Shown: positions 1-8,568, counted from the stretch's first letter. The stretch is 64,000 nt of DNA from Pseudorhizobium flavum (GCF_902502825.2 NZ_LR723670.1:992001-1056000); one strand, 5' to 3'. Numbers and translations: made by a program. Notes: generated by a model from the sequence alone, not told the origin.

Positions 1-396
1 ACGCTGATCAACACGCTCCGCTGGCCGATCCTGCTTCTCATCATCATGGGCGGCATCACCTTGCTCTACCGCTACGGGCCGAGCCGCGAAGACGCCAGGC
101 TTCGCTGGCTTAGCTGGGGCGTCATCTTTGCGACCGTGTCCTGGCTTCTCGCTGCCGTCGCCGTGTCCTTCTATCTGTCCAATTTTGCCGACTACAACGC
201 CACCTACGGCACCTTGGGCGCCCTGATCGGCTTCATGGTATGGACATGGGTATCGGTCATCATCGTTATCGTCGGTGCGGAACTGAATGCCGAGCTCGAG
301 CATCAGACGGCGCAGGATTCCACGACCGGGCCTGAACAGCCGATGGGCGAGAGAGGCGCCTATATGGCTGACCACGTTGGCAAAGCCTCTTCCTGA
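1..396 (+). CDS. YihY/BrkB family inner-membrane protein, C-terminal part
   Basis: The reading frame is open from base 1, so the 5' end lies outside the window and only the last 131 residues are visible. They show the LRWP start of a transmembrane helix, the family's LLYRYGPSR stretch, then two hydrophobic helices, one containing GALIGFMVWTWVS and ending with GAELNAELEH. This is the usual C-terminal end of the YihY/BrkB family (formerly called ribonuclease BN), six-helix membrane proteins of uncertain role. A hydrophilic tail of about 35 residues follows the last helix. The family call is secure; the function is not known. Confidence 0.88.
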   Translation, partial: TLINTLRWPILLLIIMGGITLLYRYGPSREDARLRWLSWGVIFATVSWLLAAVAVSFYLSNFADYNATYGTLGALIGFMVWTWVSVIIVIVGAELNAELEHQTAQDSTTGPEQPMGERGAYMADHVGKASS

Positions 397-466
397 TCGA
401 GATCGGTTGATTGGCGCCGGGATCTGCGCAATTGGCTATGGACGCCGATCGCGGTTCCGTATTACC

Positions 467-482
467 TTGACGTCAACGTCAA
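467..482. promoter_or_regulatory. Palindrome TTGACGTCAA with an overlapping CGTCAA repeat
   Basis: A perfect 10-bp palindrome (467-476) is followed by a second CGTCAA half, ending 9 bases before the Shine-Dalgarno of the gene at 501. It could be an operator or simply part of a promoter (TTGACG resembles a -35 box). No regulator can be assigned. Confidence 0.3.
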
Positions 483-500
483 AACATCGAGGAGAGATTG

Positions 501-890
501 ATGAACGAACTTGTGACGCGCGTCGCCGACAATGTCGGTATCGCCCCTGATACCGCGGAGAAGGCCGTAGGCATGATGCTCGGCTTCCTGCAGCGCGAGG
601 CCGACGACGCGGCCGTAGCCCGGATGATCGAGTCTATTCCAGGCGCTCCGGAACTGGTAGCCAGGTTCAACGGCGAAGGGCAGGGCGGCGGCGGTCTGCT
701 TGGCGGCCTGATGGCGAGCTTCGGCGGCGGCGTCATGGCGCTTGGCCAGCAGTTGATGAGCCTCGGCCTCGGTATGGGTGAAATCACCTCGCTCGCCAAG
801 GAGACCATCAAGGTCGCGCGCGAACATGCTGGCGACGAGACCGTCGACACGGTCGTCTCCTCCGTTCCGGGCCTCAGCCAGTTCGTCTGA
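501..890 (+). CDS. DUF2267-like small helical protein
   Basis: This 129-residue protein starts at ATG 501, preceded by GGAGAG at 491-496; an in-frame TTG just before it is less likely. The N-terminal half has the pattern of DUF2267-type domains: NELVTRVADNVG, then TAEKAVGMMLGFLQREA, then a VARMIESIPGA helix. The middle is a glycine-rich linker (residues about 57-75), followed by a second helical segment ending VVSSVPGLSQFV. No signal peptide or catalytic motif is seen. It has its own terminator just downstream and looks monocistronic. The function is unknown; the family assignment is moderate. Confidence 0.7.
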   Translation: MNELVTRVADNVGIAPDTAEKAVGMMLGFLQREADDAAVARMIESIPGAPELVARFNGEGQGGGGLLGGLMASFGGGVMALGQQLMSLGLGMGEITSLAKETIKVAREHAGDETVDTVVSSVPGLSQFV

Positions 891-910
891 CCCGGTACTG
901 CCTTGAAACG

Positions 911-945
911 AAGTAAGCCGCCGGCACGCCCGGCGGCTTACTTTT
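911..945. terminator. Bidirectional rho-independent terminator
   Basis: A perfect 14-bp stem (911-924 with 930-943) encloses a 5-nt loop and is flanked by A-rich and T-rich ends. It lies between the convergent genes ending at 890 (+) and 949 (-), so it can stop transcription from both sides. Confidence 0.85.
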
Positions 946-948
946 GGC

Positions 949-1773
949 TCAATCCCATTCCGGCGCTAGGTGGCCCGGATTGACGATGCGGCCGTCGGAG
1001 CGTGCGAGCTTATGGATCTCCGCCATCTCGCCCTCGCCGAGCGCGAAGTCGAAGATGTCGAAATTCTCCCTGAGCCGGCTCTCCGTCGCGGTCTTCGACA
1101 GGGCAATCACGTCCTTCTGCTGCACGGCCCAGCGCAGAGCCACCTGAGCCGCCGTCTTGCCGTGCCGGGCGCCGATCTCCCGCAGCACCGGATCATGCGG
1201 CACCTTGCCGTCGGCCATCAGGTAGTAAGCGGTGATCGACATGCCCGTCTTGTGGGCCTCGTCAATCACGTTGGTCTGGTTGAGATACGGGTGGTACTCG
1301 ATCTGGTTCGTGACGATGGGCGCGTCCGAGAGCTTGACCGCCTCGGCCATCAGCGCAGTCGAGAAGTTCGAGATGCCGATATTCCTGACTTTGCCGGCCC
1401 GGCGCAACTCGTTCAGTGCGCCGATACGATCGGCGAGCGGCATCTCGCTTTGCGGCCAGTGGAGGAGGAGAAGGTCCACATAGTCCGTCTTCAGCTTCGC
1501 GAGGCTTTCGTCAACGGAGGCGATGAAGGCGTCGTGACCGACGCGGTCGACCCAGACCTTCGTTGTCAGGAAGATATCGGCGCGCGGAATGCCGGAAGCA
1601 TGGAGCACATCGCCGACCGCCGCCTCGTTCTTGTAGATCTGCGCGGTGTCGACATGGCGGAAACCGATCTTCAAGGCTTCCGGCAGGATCCGGTGCACGT
1701 CCTCCTCCGGCATGCGGAAGGTCCCGAAGCCGAGGGCGGGGATGTTGGCGCCGTTTGCACTGACTGAATGCAT
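949..1773 (-). CDS. Aldo/keto reductase (2,5-diketo-gluconate reductase type)
   Basis: A 274-residue cytosolic NADPH-dependent reductase of aldehydes and ketones. The start is ATG at 1773, behind a strong AAAGGAGT; the frame extends further upstream but without family similarity. The catalytic tetrad is visible: Asp and Tyr in the DTAQIYKNE segment, Lys in LTTKVW and His in LLLHWP. The cofactor end shows ALRWAVQQKDVIALSKTA near residue 225 and the ESRLRENFDIFDF segment. This pattern is closest to the DkgA/DkgB (AKR5) group, but the true substrate cannot be read from sequence. It stands alone, convergent with the DUF2267-like gene. Confidence 0.93.
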   Translation of the reverse strand: MHSVSANGANIPALGFGTFRMPEEDVHRILPEALKIGFRHVDTAQIYKNEAAVGDVLHASGIPRADIFLTTKVWVDRVGHDAFIASVDESLAKLKTDYVDLLLLHWPQSEMPLADRIGALNELRRAGKVRNIGISNFSTALMAEAVKLSDAPIVTNQIEYHPYLNQTNVIDEAHKTGMSITAYYLMADGKVPHDPVLREIGARHGKTAAQVALRWAVQQKDVIALSKTATESRLRENFDIFDFALGEGEMAEIHKLARSDGRIVNPGHLAPEWD

Positions 1774-1984
1774 GGAAGTACTCCTTTGGTGCGCCCGTTG
1801 GACCCGGGCGGAAATGCGGCTCCTTCTACATGGGCCGCAGGCGGATCGCTTCAACTGCAGCCGTCCCTTCGACGGGAGGGACATTTGGAGATTTTCCGAC
1901 AGCAGGAAGGGGTATATAAACCGATTCAAATCATTGACGGCAGGACGACCCGCCTGCCCATTTCAAGTATTGATAAGGACGGCG

Positions 1985-2015
1985 CCTGCAGTTTGCAGGA
2001 GATGCCAGTGGCATC
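1985..2015 (+). other. Two back-to-back short hairpins in a 5' leader
   Basis: CCTGCA-GTT-TGCAGG (1985-1999) is followed after one base by GATGCC-AGT-GGCATC (2001-2015). Both have 6-bp perfect stems and 3-nt loops, just before the ribosome binding site of the gene at 2040. They may be tandem protein-binding dyads or RNA stem-loops. The rest of the 266-bp gap (1774-2039) shows no gene. Confidence 0.35.
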
Positions 2016-2039
2016 GGGGATCCGTCCGGAGAAAAGCCC

Positions 2040-2369
2040 ATGACGGAAACGCCATTTCAGCTGGTTGCAAGCCTGCGCGCGCAAGCCCATTCTGCCAATG
2101 CTCCTCCAGCGGCCGATGCGACCGCCGAGATCGACGCCCTGCGCGAGCGATGCGAGGCGCTCGAACGGCAGAATGCGGAACTGCGCCGGCAGGCCGCGCG
2201 GGGAGAGGCCATGCTTCAGGCCGCCTCGTCCTTCCTGGAGGCCTATGGCCGCAAGTATAAGAACCTGGCCGGCGGCGGCATCCGCCCCACCGCGATCCTT
2301 CTCAACGAAGTGAAGGTGATGTGGGCGGTCCACAACGACTTCCGCACCTTGACGGAAAGCGAGTTCTGA
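2040..2369 (+). CDS. Hypothetical coiled-coil protein
   Basis: A 109-residue soluble protein, ATG preceded by GGAGAAAAG. Residues about 28-60 form a heptad-rich coiled coil (EIDALRERCEALERQNAELR) and a C-terminal segment ends in LTESEF. I do not recognise the family. The good Shine-Dalgarno, normal codon use and a unique frame support it as real. It is convergent with exoD, with only 19 bases between stop codons. Confidence 0.6.
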   Translation: MTETPFQLVASLRAQAHSANAPPAADATAEIDALRERCEALERQNAELRRQAARGEAMLQAASSFLEAYGRKYKNLAGGGIRPTAILLNEVKVMWAVHNDFRTLTESEF

Positions 2370-2388
2370 ACGCCGTGGCACTCCGGCC

Positions 2389-3024
2389 TTAGAGAACGAG
2401 CCTGTAGAGCAGGTAGACGGTTCCGCCCGCAAGGATTGCGGCCAGGAAGGCCAGCAGGCCGTCGCGCACCATAAGGGCCAGTCCGAACAGGCCGATGGCG
2501 CCCATCGGCAGTGTGCTGCCGAAGGGAATGAGCTCCAGCGGCGGGACTGCGGCGGCGAGCAGCAGGCATGCCGCTGCAATGACCTGAATTGCAGGAGGCC
2601 GGGTAATCCAGCGCAGGCGCGGCTTCAGCACCTTGTCGATCCACCGCGCAGGCGGCCGCAGGAAGTTCAGCCCGTCCTTCAGCTTGTCTCCCGGCATCTT
2701 GCGATTTTCCACAAAGTCCGGCAGCCAGAGGTGCTTCATCCCAAAGGCGATCTGCAGCGAGAACAGGCTGACGACGGCGGCGAGCGCCGTCGGCACGCCG
2801 GGGATACCCCCGACGGGGCTGAGCTCGATCAGCGAGGGGATGACCAGGAACGGGCCGAAGCTGCGTTCGCCAATCTCCTCGCGGATCTGGTGGACGGACA
2901 CCTTGTCATGCCGCTTTCCCAGGTGGCTGAGGCTCTGCACCAGATGTGAGAGACCTTCGCCGGCCTGTCCGCCTCCGCTGGTCGGACCCGCGTCAGCTTG
3001 TTCGGTAGTGGAGCGCGTGCTCAT
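2389..3024 (-). CDS. exoD: ExoD-family membrane protein
   Basis: A 211-residue protein whose ATG (3024) overlaps the stop of the upstream phospholipase gene (ATGA), indicating translational coupling; longer in-frame extensions run through the phospholipase gene and are not expected. After a hydrophilic 25-residue start, the ExoD hallmarks follow: an EEIGERSFGPFLVIPSLIELSPVGGIPGVP block, then several hydrophobic helices. ExoD was first described in Sinorhizobium as affecting exopolysaccharide production and alkali tolerance; its biochemical role is unknown. It is co-transcribed with the phospholipase D gene, which suggests an envelope role. Confidence 0.9.
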   Translation of the reverse strand: MSTRSTTEQADAGPTSGGGQAGEGLSHLVQSLSHLGKRHDKVSVHQIREEIGERSFGPFLVIPSLIELSPVGGIPGVPTALAAVVSLFSLQIAFGMKHLWLPDFVENRKMPGDKLKDGLNFLRPPARWIDKVLKPRLRWITRPPAIQVIAAACLLLAAAVPPLELIPFGSTLPMGAIGLFGLALMVRDGLLAFLAAILAGGTVYLLYRLVL

Positions 3025-4562
3025 CTCGCCTCCGAATGCTCGGCCTGCAGGAGGGCGGTGTGCGAAAATTTTCGGCGCAGGAGCTTCGGGGTCCGATAGC
3101 GCAGACCCGCCGGCCGTTCCGGATCGGCAAGGTCGGATTCGGCCATCAGTTCCTCGTCGGGCGTCAGCTCCCGCAACGGAATTGGCCGAAGACCGCGGCC
3201 GGTCTCCCGGTTCAGCATTTCGATGGCCCGGATCAATGAGCCGTCTGCACGTTGCAGGCCTGCCTCCACCTCTTCGATCGGGCGCCCGAGATGTTCGGCG
3301 AGAAGCGCGTTCCGCTCCTCCAGAATGGCAGCGTGAAGATCCGGCTGGTCTTCGCCGGCCTCGAGGATCAGATCGCACTCTGTGTCATACCCCATGGACC
3401 GGTTGTTGAGATTGGCAGATCCGATCTTCAGGATGCGGTCATCGGCGATCATCAATTTAGCGTGCACATAGATCGGTGTGCCGGCATCGTTGACCGGGTG
3501 GTAGATGCGGAAGCGGTCGTGCAGGTCCGCGTCGTGAACCAGTTTCATCAGCCGCACCCGGGCGGAATCCATCGCCTTCGATTCCAGCCAGCCATTGGCG
3601 CCTTCAGGGTTTATGAGGACCACTTCCGGTCCGTCCGGCTCCCTCAGTCGCTTCGCAATCGCCTCTGCGATCCGGCGGGAGGCGAAGTACTGGCTTTCGA
3701 TGTAGAGGGATTTGCGGGCCGCGGCGATGATGGCGAGCTTTGCAGTCTCGATCTCGACCACCTGTTTGCGCTCCCCATATTCCGGTGCCGTGCGGGCGAT
3801 CCCGACGTCGACCTCCCGGTACTCCACGGGCAGATCGTCCGGCCAGGGGTCCCAGGACCGACCGCCGTTCTCCGGCTTCGGCAGTTCCTCGCCCGTGGCG
3901 AGCTGCCAGCGCTGCCGTGCAAGATCCGCCAGCGCTGCAGCGGCGGGGCCGGAACAGCAGCTCGTCGCGTCGTGCCAGGGGTCTTCGGCAAACCCTAAGG
4001 GGGAGCGTCGCGCCGGGTCCTTCTCCTTGTGGTCCCTGGTATCCCACCGCCCGATCGTCATGTCGATACCGCCGCAGAAGGCCACCTTGTCGTCGACGAC
4101 GAGAAGCTTCATGTGATGCGCCGACATGGCCGGATGTGCGCTGTCCAGTTTCAGATGGATGCGGCGGTTGAACAGCCAGCGCAGGATGTAGAAGGGGGTC
4201 TCGCCACGGGTCAAGGACGCGATCAGGCCCACATCCCACTTGAGGATGCGGATGTCGATCTCCTCGTTCCGGCGCGCCAGTGAATTGAGGAAGCGGCCGA
4301 GCTTGTCCGGCCTTTGTGCCTCCGGATTGCCCGGCTCCAGCCGGATGCGCGTATCGAAGTCCCAGCCGATCAGGTAGATCGACCGCTTCGCCTTCAACAT
4401 CGCCTGCTTGGCATACCGGAAGAAATCGGCCGCATCGACGATGACCGAGAAACGGTCGGCTCGCGCCACGCGCCAGCAGCTTTCGCCCTCCGCCAAGATC
4501 GATGCCATCTCTTGCCTTGCCCCACTGTCAGTTTCTGCCTGGAGGCGCCGATCAGGCGGCAC
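3021..4562 (-). CDS. Phospholipase D / transphosphatidylase family protein
   Basis: 513 residues with two HKD catalytic motifs: HHMKLLVVDD (about residue 149) and VHAKLMIADD (about residue 368), each followed by family segments (GGIDMTIGRWD and GSANLNNRSMGYDTE). The order matches bacterial phospholipase D-like enzymes that hydrolyse or transfer phosphatidyl groups. No clear signal peptide is seen. A second in-frame ATG at 4508 (MASILAEGESCWR) may be the true start, since the first 18 residues carry no family sequence. The stop overlaps the exoD start, forming a two-gene operon. Substrate specificity cannot be told. Confidence 0.92.
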   Translation of the reverse strand: MPPDRRLQAETDSGARQEMASILAEGESCWRVARADRFSVIVDAADFFRYAKQAMLKAKRSIYLIGWDFDTRIRLEPGNPEAQRPDKLGRFLNSLARRNEEIDIRILKWDVGLIASLTRGETPFYILRWLFNRRIHLKLDSAHPAMSAHHMKLLVVDDKVAFCGGIDMTIGRWDTRDHKEKDPARRSPLGFAEDPWHDATSCCSGPAAAALADLARQRWQLATGEELPKPENGGRSWDPWPDDLPVEYREVDVGIARTAPEYGERKQVVEIETAKLAIIAAARKSLYIESQYFASRRIAEAIAKRLREPDGPEVVLINPEGANGWLESKAMDSARVRLMKLVHDADLHDRFRIYHPVNDAGTPIYVHAKLMIADDRILKIGSANLNNRSMGYDTECDLILEAGEDQPDLHAAILEERNALLAEHLGRPIEEVEAGLQRADGSLIRAIEMLNRETGRGLRPIPLRELTPDEELMAESDLADPERPAGLRYRTPKLLRRKFSHTALLQAEHSEAR

Positions 4563-4569
4563 CGGTTCT

Positions 4570-4594
4570 GGAACGATTCAGGCTGGACGCGGTT
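4570..4594 (+). promoter_or_regulatory. Candidate EcfG (general stress sigma) promoter
   Basis: GGAAC (4570-4574) is separated by 16 bases from GGTT (4591-4594), one mismatch from the alphaproteobacterial general-stress consensus GGAAC-N16/17-CGTT. It lies 27 bases before the small membrane protein start at 4622. Confidence 0.4.
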
Positions 4595-4621
4595 CCGTCA
4601 GCGACAAAGAAGGGACGATCC

Positions 4622-4774
4622 ATGCAATTCGCGCTGCCGGTGATTTTTCTGCTGCTTATCATGGCGGTATTGAGCACGATGCTCGCAAGTGCGCCGGAAA
4701 CCGGGGCCACCCGTGACATGCTGACGACCTCGGCGATTTCGCGAACGCAGGATGCCGGGCCGTCCCCTCCCTGA
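4622..4774 (+). CDS. Small single-span membrane protein
   Basis: A 50-residue protein starting at ATG 4622 behind GAAGGGA. Residues 3-21 (FALPVIFLLLIMAVLSTML) form one hydrophobic helix, followed by a short polar tail ending GPSPP. No family is recognised. Support comes from the Shine-Dalgarno, the clear membrane segment and the possible stress-type promoter upstream. The longer frame from 4502 overlaps the phospholipase start and is not favoured. Confidence 0.5.
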   Translation: MQFALPVIFLLLIMAVLSTMLASAPETGATRDMLTTSAISRTQDAGPSPP

Positions 4775-4908
4775 CGGGGGCAGCTAACCCGACCGGGGAC
4801 AAGTTCCGGTGCTGCCTTGAGCAGGTCGCATTCCTGGCGTTTCTGTAGAGCCCCGTCTCCGAGAGATGGGTCTGTGGATATGTCTTGCGTTCCGTCCCGG
4901 AGTTTCCC

Positions 4909-5067
4909 ATGCGTCTGCCCTTCCTGTTCTTCATGCTCTTTCTGCTCGGCTGCATCCTGAGCATCGTGCTGCTTGACCGGTTCGGATCCGTGCGTATGCA
5001 GGACAGTCTGATCGAGGCCGTTCGGCCGGATCGCAATCCCCTGCTTCCGCCGCCCAGCCGCTCCTGA
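4909..5067 (+). CDS. Small single-span membrane protein
   Basis: A 52-residue protein from ATG 4909, with GGAG seven bases upstream. It has one hydrophobic helix (residues 3-21, containing FLFFMLFLLGCILSIVLL) and a positively charged, proline-rich tail. Its layout resembles the small protein at 4622, though the sequences differ. No function can be assigned. The remaining 190 bases before the aminotransferase gene show no gene. Confidence 0.45.
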   Translation: MRLPFLFFMLFLLGCILSIVLLDRFGSVRMQDSLIEAVRPDRNPLLPPPSRS

Positions 5068-5259
5068 CGGCCGTCGCCCCTTCGCATGATATTTTGTGAT
5101 CGACCCATTCCGCATCCTGCTGGATTCCGGAAAAGGTCGTACGAAATCAATGCTGCGTCTTGAAGCTTGGGCGACTGAAGAGGCGCGCGCGCGACAAGAT
5201 TTGTCTTGACCTCGCCGGTTGTCGGGGCCTTCATTCCCGCCGAACGCAAGGAGACGACG

Positions 5260-6138
5260 ATGCCCGTGAATACCGCACCCCGCACAGCAACCTGGACCTA
5301 TGTCGAAGGCGAATGGCTGGAGGGCAATCCACCGCTCATCGGCCCGACCTCCCATGCGATGTGGCTCGGTTCCACGGTATTTGACGGCGCGCGCTGGTTC
5401 GACGGCCTGTCGCCCGACCTCGACCTGCACTGCCAGCGCGTCAACCGCTCCGCCACCAACATGGGCCTGAAGCCCACCATGGAAGCGGGCGAGATCGAGC
5501 GGCTGGCGCTCGAAGGCGTGAAGAAGTTTGACGGCAAGACAGCGATCTACATCAAGCCCATGTACTGGGCCGAGCACGGCACGCCCTTCAGCGTCGTGGC
5601 GCCCGACCCGGAATCGACCCGCTTCGCGCTCTGCCTCTTCGAGGCGCCGATGCATGCGGCAAAGCCGTCCTCGCTCACCGTCTCTCCCTATCGCCGCCCC
5701 AACCCGGAAGTGGCGATGACGGCTGCCAAGACCGGCAGCCTCTATCCCAACAGCGGCCGCATGATCATCGAGGCCCGCTCGCGCGGCTTCGACAATGCGC
5801 TGGCCCGCGACATGAACGGCAATGTCGCCGAAACGGCCTCCTCCAACATCTTCATGGTCAAGGACGGCGTGGTGATGACGCCGGTCGCCAACGGCACCTT
5901 CCTCTCCGGCATCACCCGCGCCCGCGTCATCGGCCTCCTGCGCGAGGCTGGTTACGACGTCCGCGAAGTGACCCTGACGGTCGAGGATTTCCGCAATGCC
6001 GACGAGATCTTCACCTCCGGCAATTATTCCAAGATCGTGCCGGTGACGAAGCTCGACGACCGCGACCTCCAGGAAGGCCCCGTCGCCCGCAAGGCGCTCG
6101 ACCTCTACATGGACTGGGCCCGCTCCACCGCCGCCTGA
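5260..6138 (+). CDS. Branched-chain amino acid aminotransferase (class IV, PLP)
   Basis: 292 residues, ATG preceded by AAGGAG. It transfers the amino group between glutamate and leucine, isoleucine or valine keto acids in the cytosol. Fold-type IV features are visible: GPTSHAMWLGSTVFDGARWF near residue 25, the catalytic lysine within AAKTGSLYPNSGR (about residue 158), the NVAETASSNIFMV phosphate-binding segment and FLSGITRARVIGL. The length is normal for alphaproteobacterial IlvE-like enzymes. Class IV also includes D-amino-acid aminotransferases and aminodeoxychorismate lyase, so paralogue specificity is not certain. It appears monocistronic. Confidence 0.88.
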   Translation: MPVNTAPRTATWTYVEGEWLEGNPPLIGPTSHAMWLGSTVFDGARWFDGLSPDLDLHCQRVNRSATNMGLKPTMEAGEIERLALEGVKKFDGKTAIYIKPMYWAEHGTPFSVVAPDPESTRFALCLFEAPMHAAKPSSLTVSPYRRPNPEVAMTAAKTGSLYPNSGRMIIEARSRGFDNALARDMNGNVAETASSNIFMVKDGVVMTPVANGTFLSGITRARVIGLLREAGYDVREVTLTVEDFRNADEIFTSGNYSKIVPVTKLDDRDLQEGPVARKALDLYMDWARSTAA

Positions 6139-6167
6139 GGCTGCCCTGACGGGTTCCGCCGCGCCGC

Positions 6168-6911
6168 CTAGAGCAGCCGGGCGGCGGCGGTGGCGATGAT
6201 GATGAGCGAGACCGCGATCATCAGCGGCTTCACGGGCAGGCGCTTGAGGACGAGCGCGCCGAAGGGGGCGGCGAGCACGCCGCCGATGATGAGGCCGATC
6301 GCCGCGGAAAGCTCCGACCAGCCGAGCGCCAGGATGAAGGTGGCCGAGATCACCGTCGTCACTGCAAATTCGGTGAGGTTGGTGGAGCCGATCACCTTCT
6401 TCAGGTCATGGCCGCGGCCGAGCAGCGTGCTCGTCACGATCGGCCCCCATCCGCCGCCGCCCATGGCGTCGAGCAGCCCCCCGACCCCGCCGACATAGGG
6501 GACGATCCAGTCTCGCACGTCGCGCGGCCATTTTGGCCGGAAGGCACGGAACAGGATGAAGCAGCCGATGGCGATCAGGTAGAGCGAGATGAAGGGCGCG
6601 ATCACCGAGCCGTCGATATTGGAGAGCACATAGGCGCCGATCGCCCCGCCCAGCATGCCGGCGGGCGCCAGCCGCGCCACGAGCCGCCAGTCGACGTTGC
6701 GATGATAGGCGTGTGAGAGGCCGGAGGCGGCCGTGGTGAAGCATTCCGTCACATGCACCATGGCGCTGGCGATGGCGGGTGGCACCCCGAGCGACAGCAG
6801 GAGCGTCGTGGTGAGGACGCCGAAGGCGAGGCCCAGCGCTCCGTCGATGATCTGCGCGACGAAGCCGACGGCGATGAAGAGAAGGAGATCGGTGCTCAGG
6901 ACGTCGGGCAT
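6168..6911 (-). CDS. TSUP (TauE/SafE) family permease
   Basis: 247 residues with about eight hydrophobic helices and the family's duplicated signature: GFVAQIIDGALGLAFGV at residue 16 and VGGVGGLLDAMGGGGWGPIVTSTLL at about residue 140. This family exports or imports small organosulfur or carboxylate anions such as sulfite and sulfoacetate; the substrate here is unknown. It is convergent with the aminotransferase gene. The 295-bp gap to sodB holds the divergent promoters and no other gene I can see. Confidence 0.9.
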   Translation of the reverse strand: MPDVLSTDLLLFIAVGFVAQIIDGALGLAFGVLTTTLLLSLGVPPAIASAMVHVTECFTTAASGLSHAYHRNVDWRLVARLAPAGMLGGAIGAYVLSNIDGSVIAPFISLYLIAIGCFILFRAFRPKWPRDVRDWIVPYVGGVGGLLDAMGGGGWGPIVTSTLLGRGHDLKKVIGSTNLTEFAVTTVISATFILALGWSELSAAIGLIIGGVLAAPFGALVLKRLPVKPLMIAVSLIIIATAAARLL

Positions 6912-7206
6912 GCCATCTCCACGAAAGGGGCGCGTGCCGCAACATGCCGCAATGCAGCGCCGTTTCGCAAGCGCCCACCGGCATCATTCACGCAAGCGCC
7001 ATCTCGTCGTGATCCGCCGCTGGCGGCCATGATGCGGAGCCCGAACCGGCCGCAGTCCGCCGACTTTTCTTCCTTCGCGCCGGTTGCAGCATGACTTGCC
7101 TCTGGCGGCCCGATTTTTGGCAAGTGGCCCGTTGCCACCCGTCCGCTTGGAACCTATGTTCCGGCTCGACGCTGTTCACGGTATTTTGCCGAAAAGGAGT
7201 AAGATC

Positions 7207-7809
7207 ATGGCCTTTGTACTTCCCGAACTCCCCTACGCCTACGACGCGCTGGCGCCCTACATGTCGGCGGAGACGCTGGAATACCACCACGACAAGCACC
7301 ACAAGGCCTATGTGGACACCGGCAACAAGCTGGCCTCCGAGGCAGGCATGGGAGATCTTCCCGTCGAGGATGTGATCCGCAAGTCCTACGGCACGCACCA
7401 GACGCTCTTCAACAATGCCGGCCAGCACTACAACCACATCCACTTCTGGAACTGGATGAAGAAGGATGGCGGCGGCACCAAGCTGCCGGGCAAGCTGCAA
7501 GCCGCGATCGACAGCGATCTCGGCGGCTACGACAATTTCAAGTCGGATTTCGTTGCAGCCGGCACCACCCAGTTCGGCTCGGGTTGGGCATGGCTTTCGG
7601 TGAAGAACGGCAAGCTGGAAATCTCCAAGACCCCGAACGGCGAAAACCCGCTGGTTCATGGCGCTGACCCGATCCTCGGCGTCGATGTCTGGGAGCACTC
7701 CTACTACATCGACTACCGCAACGCCCGCCCGAAGTATCTCGAAGCTTTCGTCGACAACCTGATCAACTGGGACTACGTGCTCGAGCGCTACGAAGCCGCC
7801 ACGAAGTAA
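7207..7809 (+). CDS. sodB: Superoxide dismutase, Fe/Mn family
   Basis: 200 residues, start behind AAAAGGAGT. It converts superoxide to hydrogen peroxide and oxygen. Metal ligands are in place: His27 in EYHHDKHH, the His of QHYNHIHFW, and Asp and His in GVDVWEHSYY. The FGSGWAWL segment is more like iron enzymes, but Fe versus Mn preference cannot be settled by eye. No signal peptide is present, so it is cytosolic. It is monocistronic, with its own terminator. Confidence 0.95.
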   Translation: MAFVLPELPYAYDALAPYMSAETLEYHHDKHHKAYVDTGNKLASEAGMGDLPVEDVIRKSYGTHQTLFNNAGQHYNHIHFWNWMKKDGGGTKLPGKLQAAIDSDLGGYDNFKSDFVAAGTTQFGSGWAWLSVKNGKLEISKTPNGENPLVHGADPILGVDVWEHSYYIDYRNARPKYLEAFVDNLINWDYVLERYEAATK

Positions 7810-7834
7810 GTCCTGTTCAGGCAGAACGAGAAAG

Positions 7835-7861
7835 GGCTCCGGTGACCGCCGGAGCCATTTT
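7835..7861 (+). terminator. Rho-independent terminator after sodB
   Basis: An 8-bp GC stem (7835-7842 with 7849-7856), a 6-nt loop and an ATTTTC tail lie 25 bases after the sodB stop. Confidence 0.75.
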
Positions 7862-7866
7862 CATGG

Positions 7867-8481
7867 TCACAAGCCCGGCGAAAACTGCGCCATCGGGTTC
7901 TGGCGGAAGAAGGCGAGGTCCCGCTCGGCCTCGCTCAGTTCATAGCCCAGGTCGTCCGCCTCGCGGCGCGCCCGGCGCCGGTCGCGCTCCAGGTCGTCGA
8001 TCCGGTCCCGAATGGCGCGGCGATCCTTGTCGGCCGCCTTCTTCATATCATCATGCAGCTTGTCAGCCTCATATTCCTTGGAGCTTGCGCTGGAGTTCAG
8101 CGAATTGATCCGCGAGCGCAGGTCGTGCACGCGCTTGCCGAGGCTGTAGCCGCGCATGAAGTCGGTGGCCAGTTCCGGCGGGCAGACATTGTGGTAGGCC
8201 CGCCCGGCCTCTCCCGTCGAGGCGCCATTCAGCGGCGTGCAGTAACGCTTGATGCCTGCTTGATAGCCTTCGTACCAGCGCGTCTGGTCCGGCACGGCGC
8301 CGCTCTTGGAGCAGGAGCGCACGTGGTCGGCAAACCGGGTCTGCGGATCGTGCCCGGCCGCGCCGTCGGTATCGCCGACCACCGCCCAGTCCGCCACGCG
8401 GCATTCTTCCTTCGACATGGTATTGCAGGAGGCAAGCGACAGCAGCACGGCCGCCATGCCCATCATCGGCAGGTAACGCAT
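7867..8481 (-). CDS. DUF2799 lipoprotein
   Basis: 204 residues from ATG 8481. The N-terminus is a lipoprotein signal with lipobox LASC (Cys about residue 19), so the mature protein should be lipid-anchored in the envelope. The body has the DUF2799 pattern: ECRVADWAVVGDTDG, four conserved-looking cysteines, WYEGYQAGIKRYCTP and the YSLGK motif. A highly charged coiled coil rich in Arg, Asp and Glu fills residues about 130-190. The role is unknown. It is convergent with sodB. Confidence 0.82.
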   Translation of the reverse strand: MRYLPMMGMAAVLLSLASCNTMSKEECRVADWAVVGDTDGAAGHDPQTRFADHVRSCSKSGAVPDQTRWYEGYQAGIKRYCTPLNGASTGEAGRAYHNVCPPELATDFMRGYSLGKRVHDLRSRINSLNSSASSKEYEADKLHDDMKKAADKDRRAIRDRIDDLERDRRRARREADDLGYELSEAERDLAFFRQNPMAQFSPGL

Positions 8482-8568
8482 TTGAAATTCCCCGGTTTGA
8501 AAGTCCCCGCCGGTCAATAAGCACAGATTTGCTTGCGCTTCCAGTGCTCCACGCCGAAGGAATCTCGG

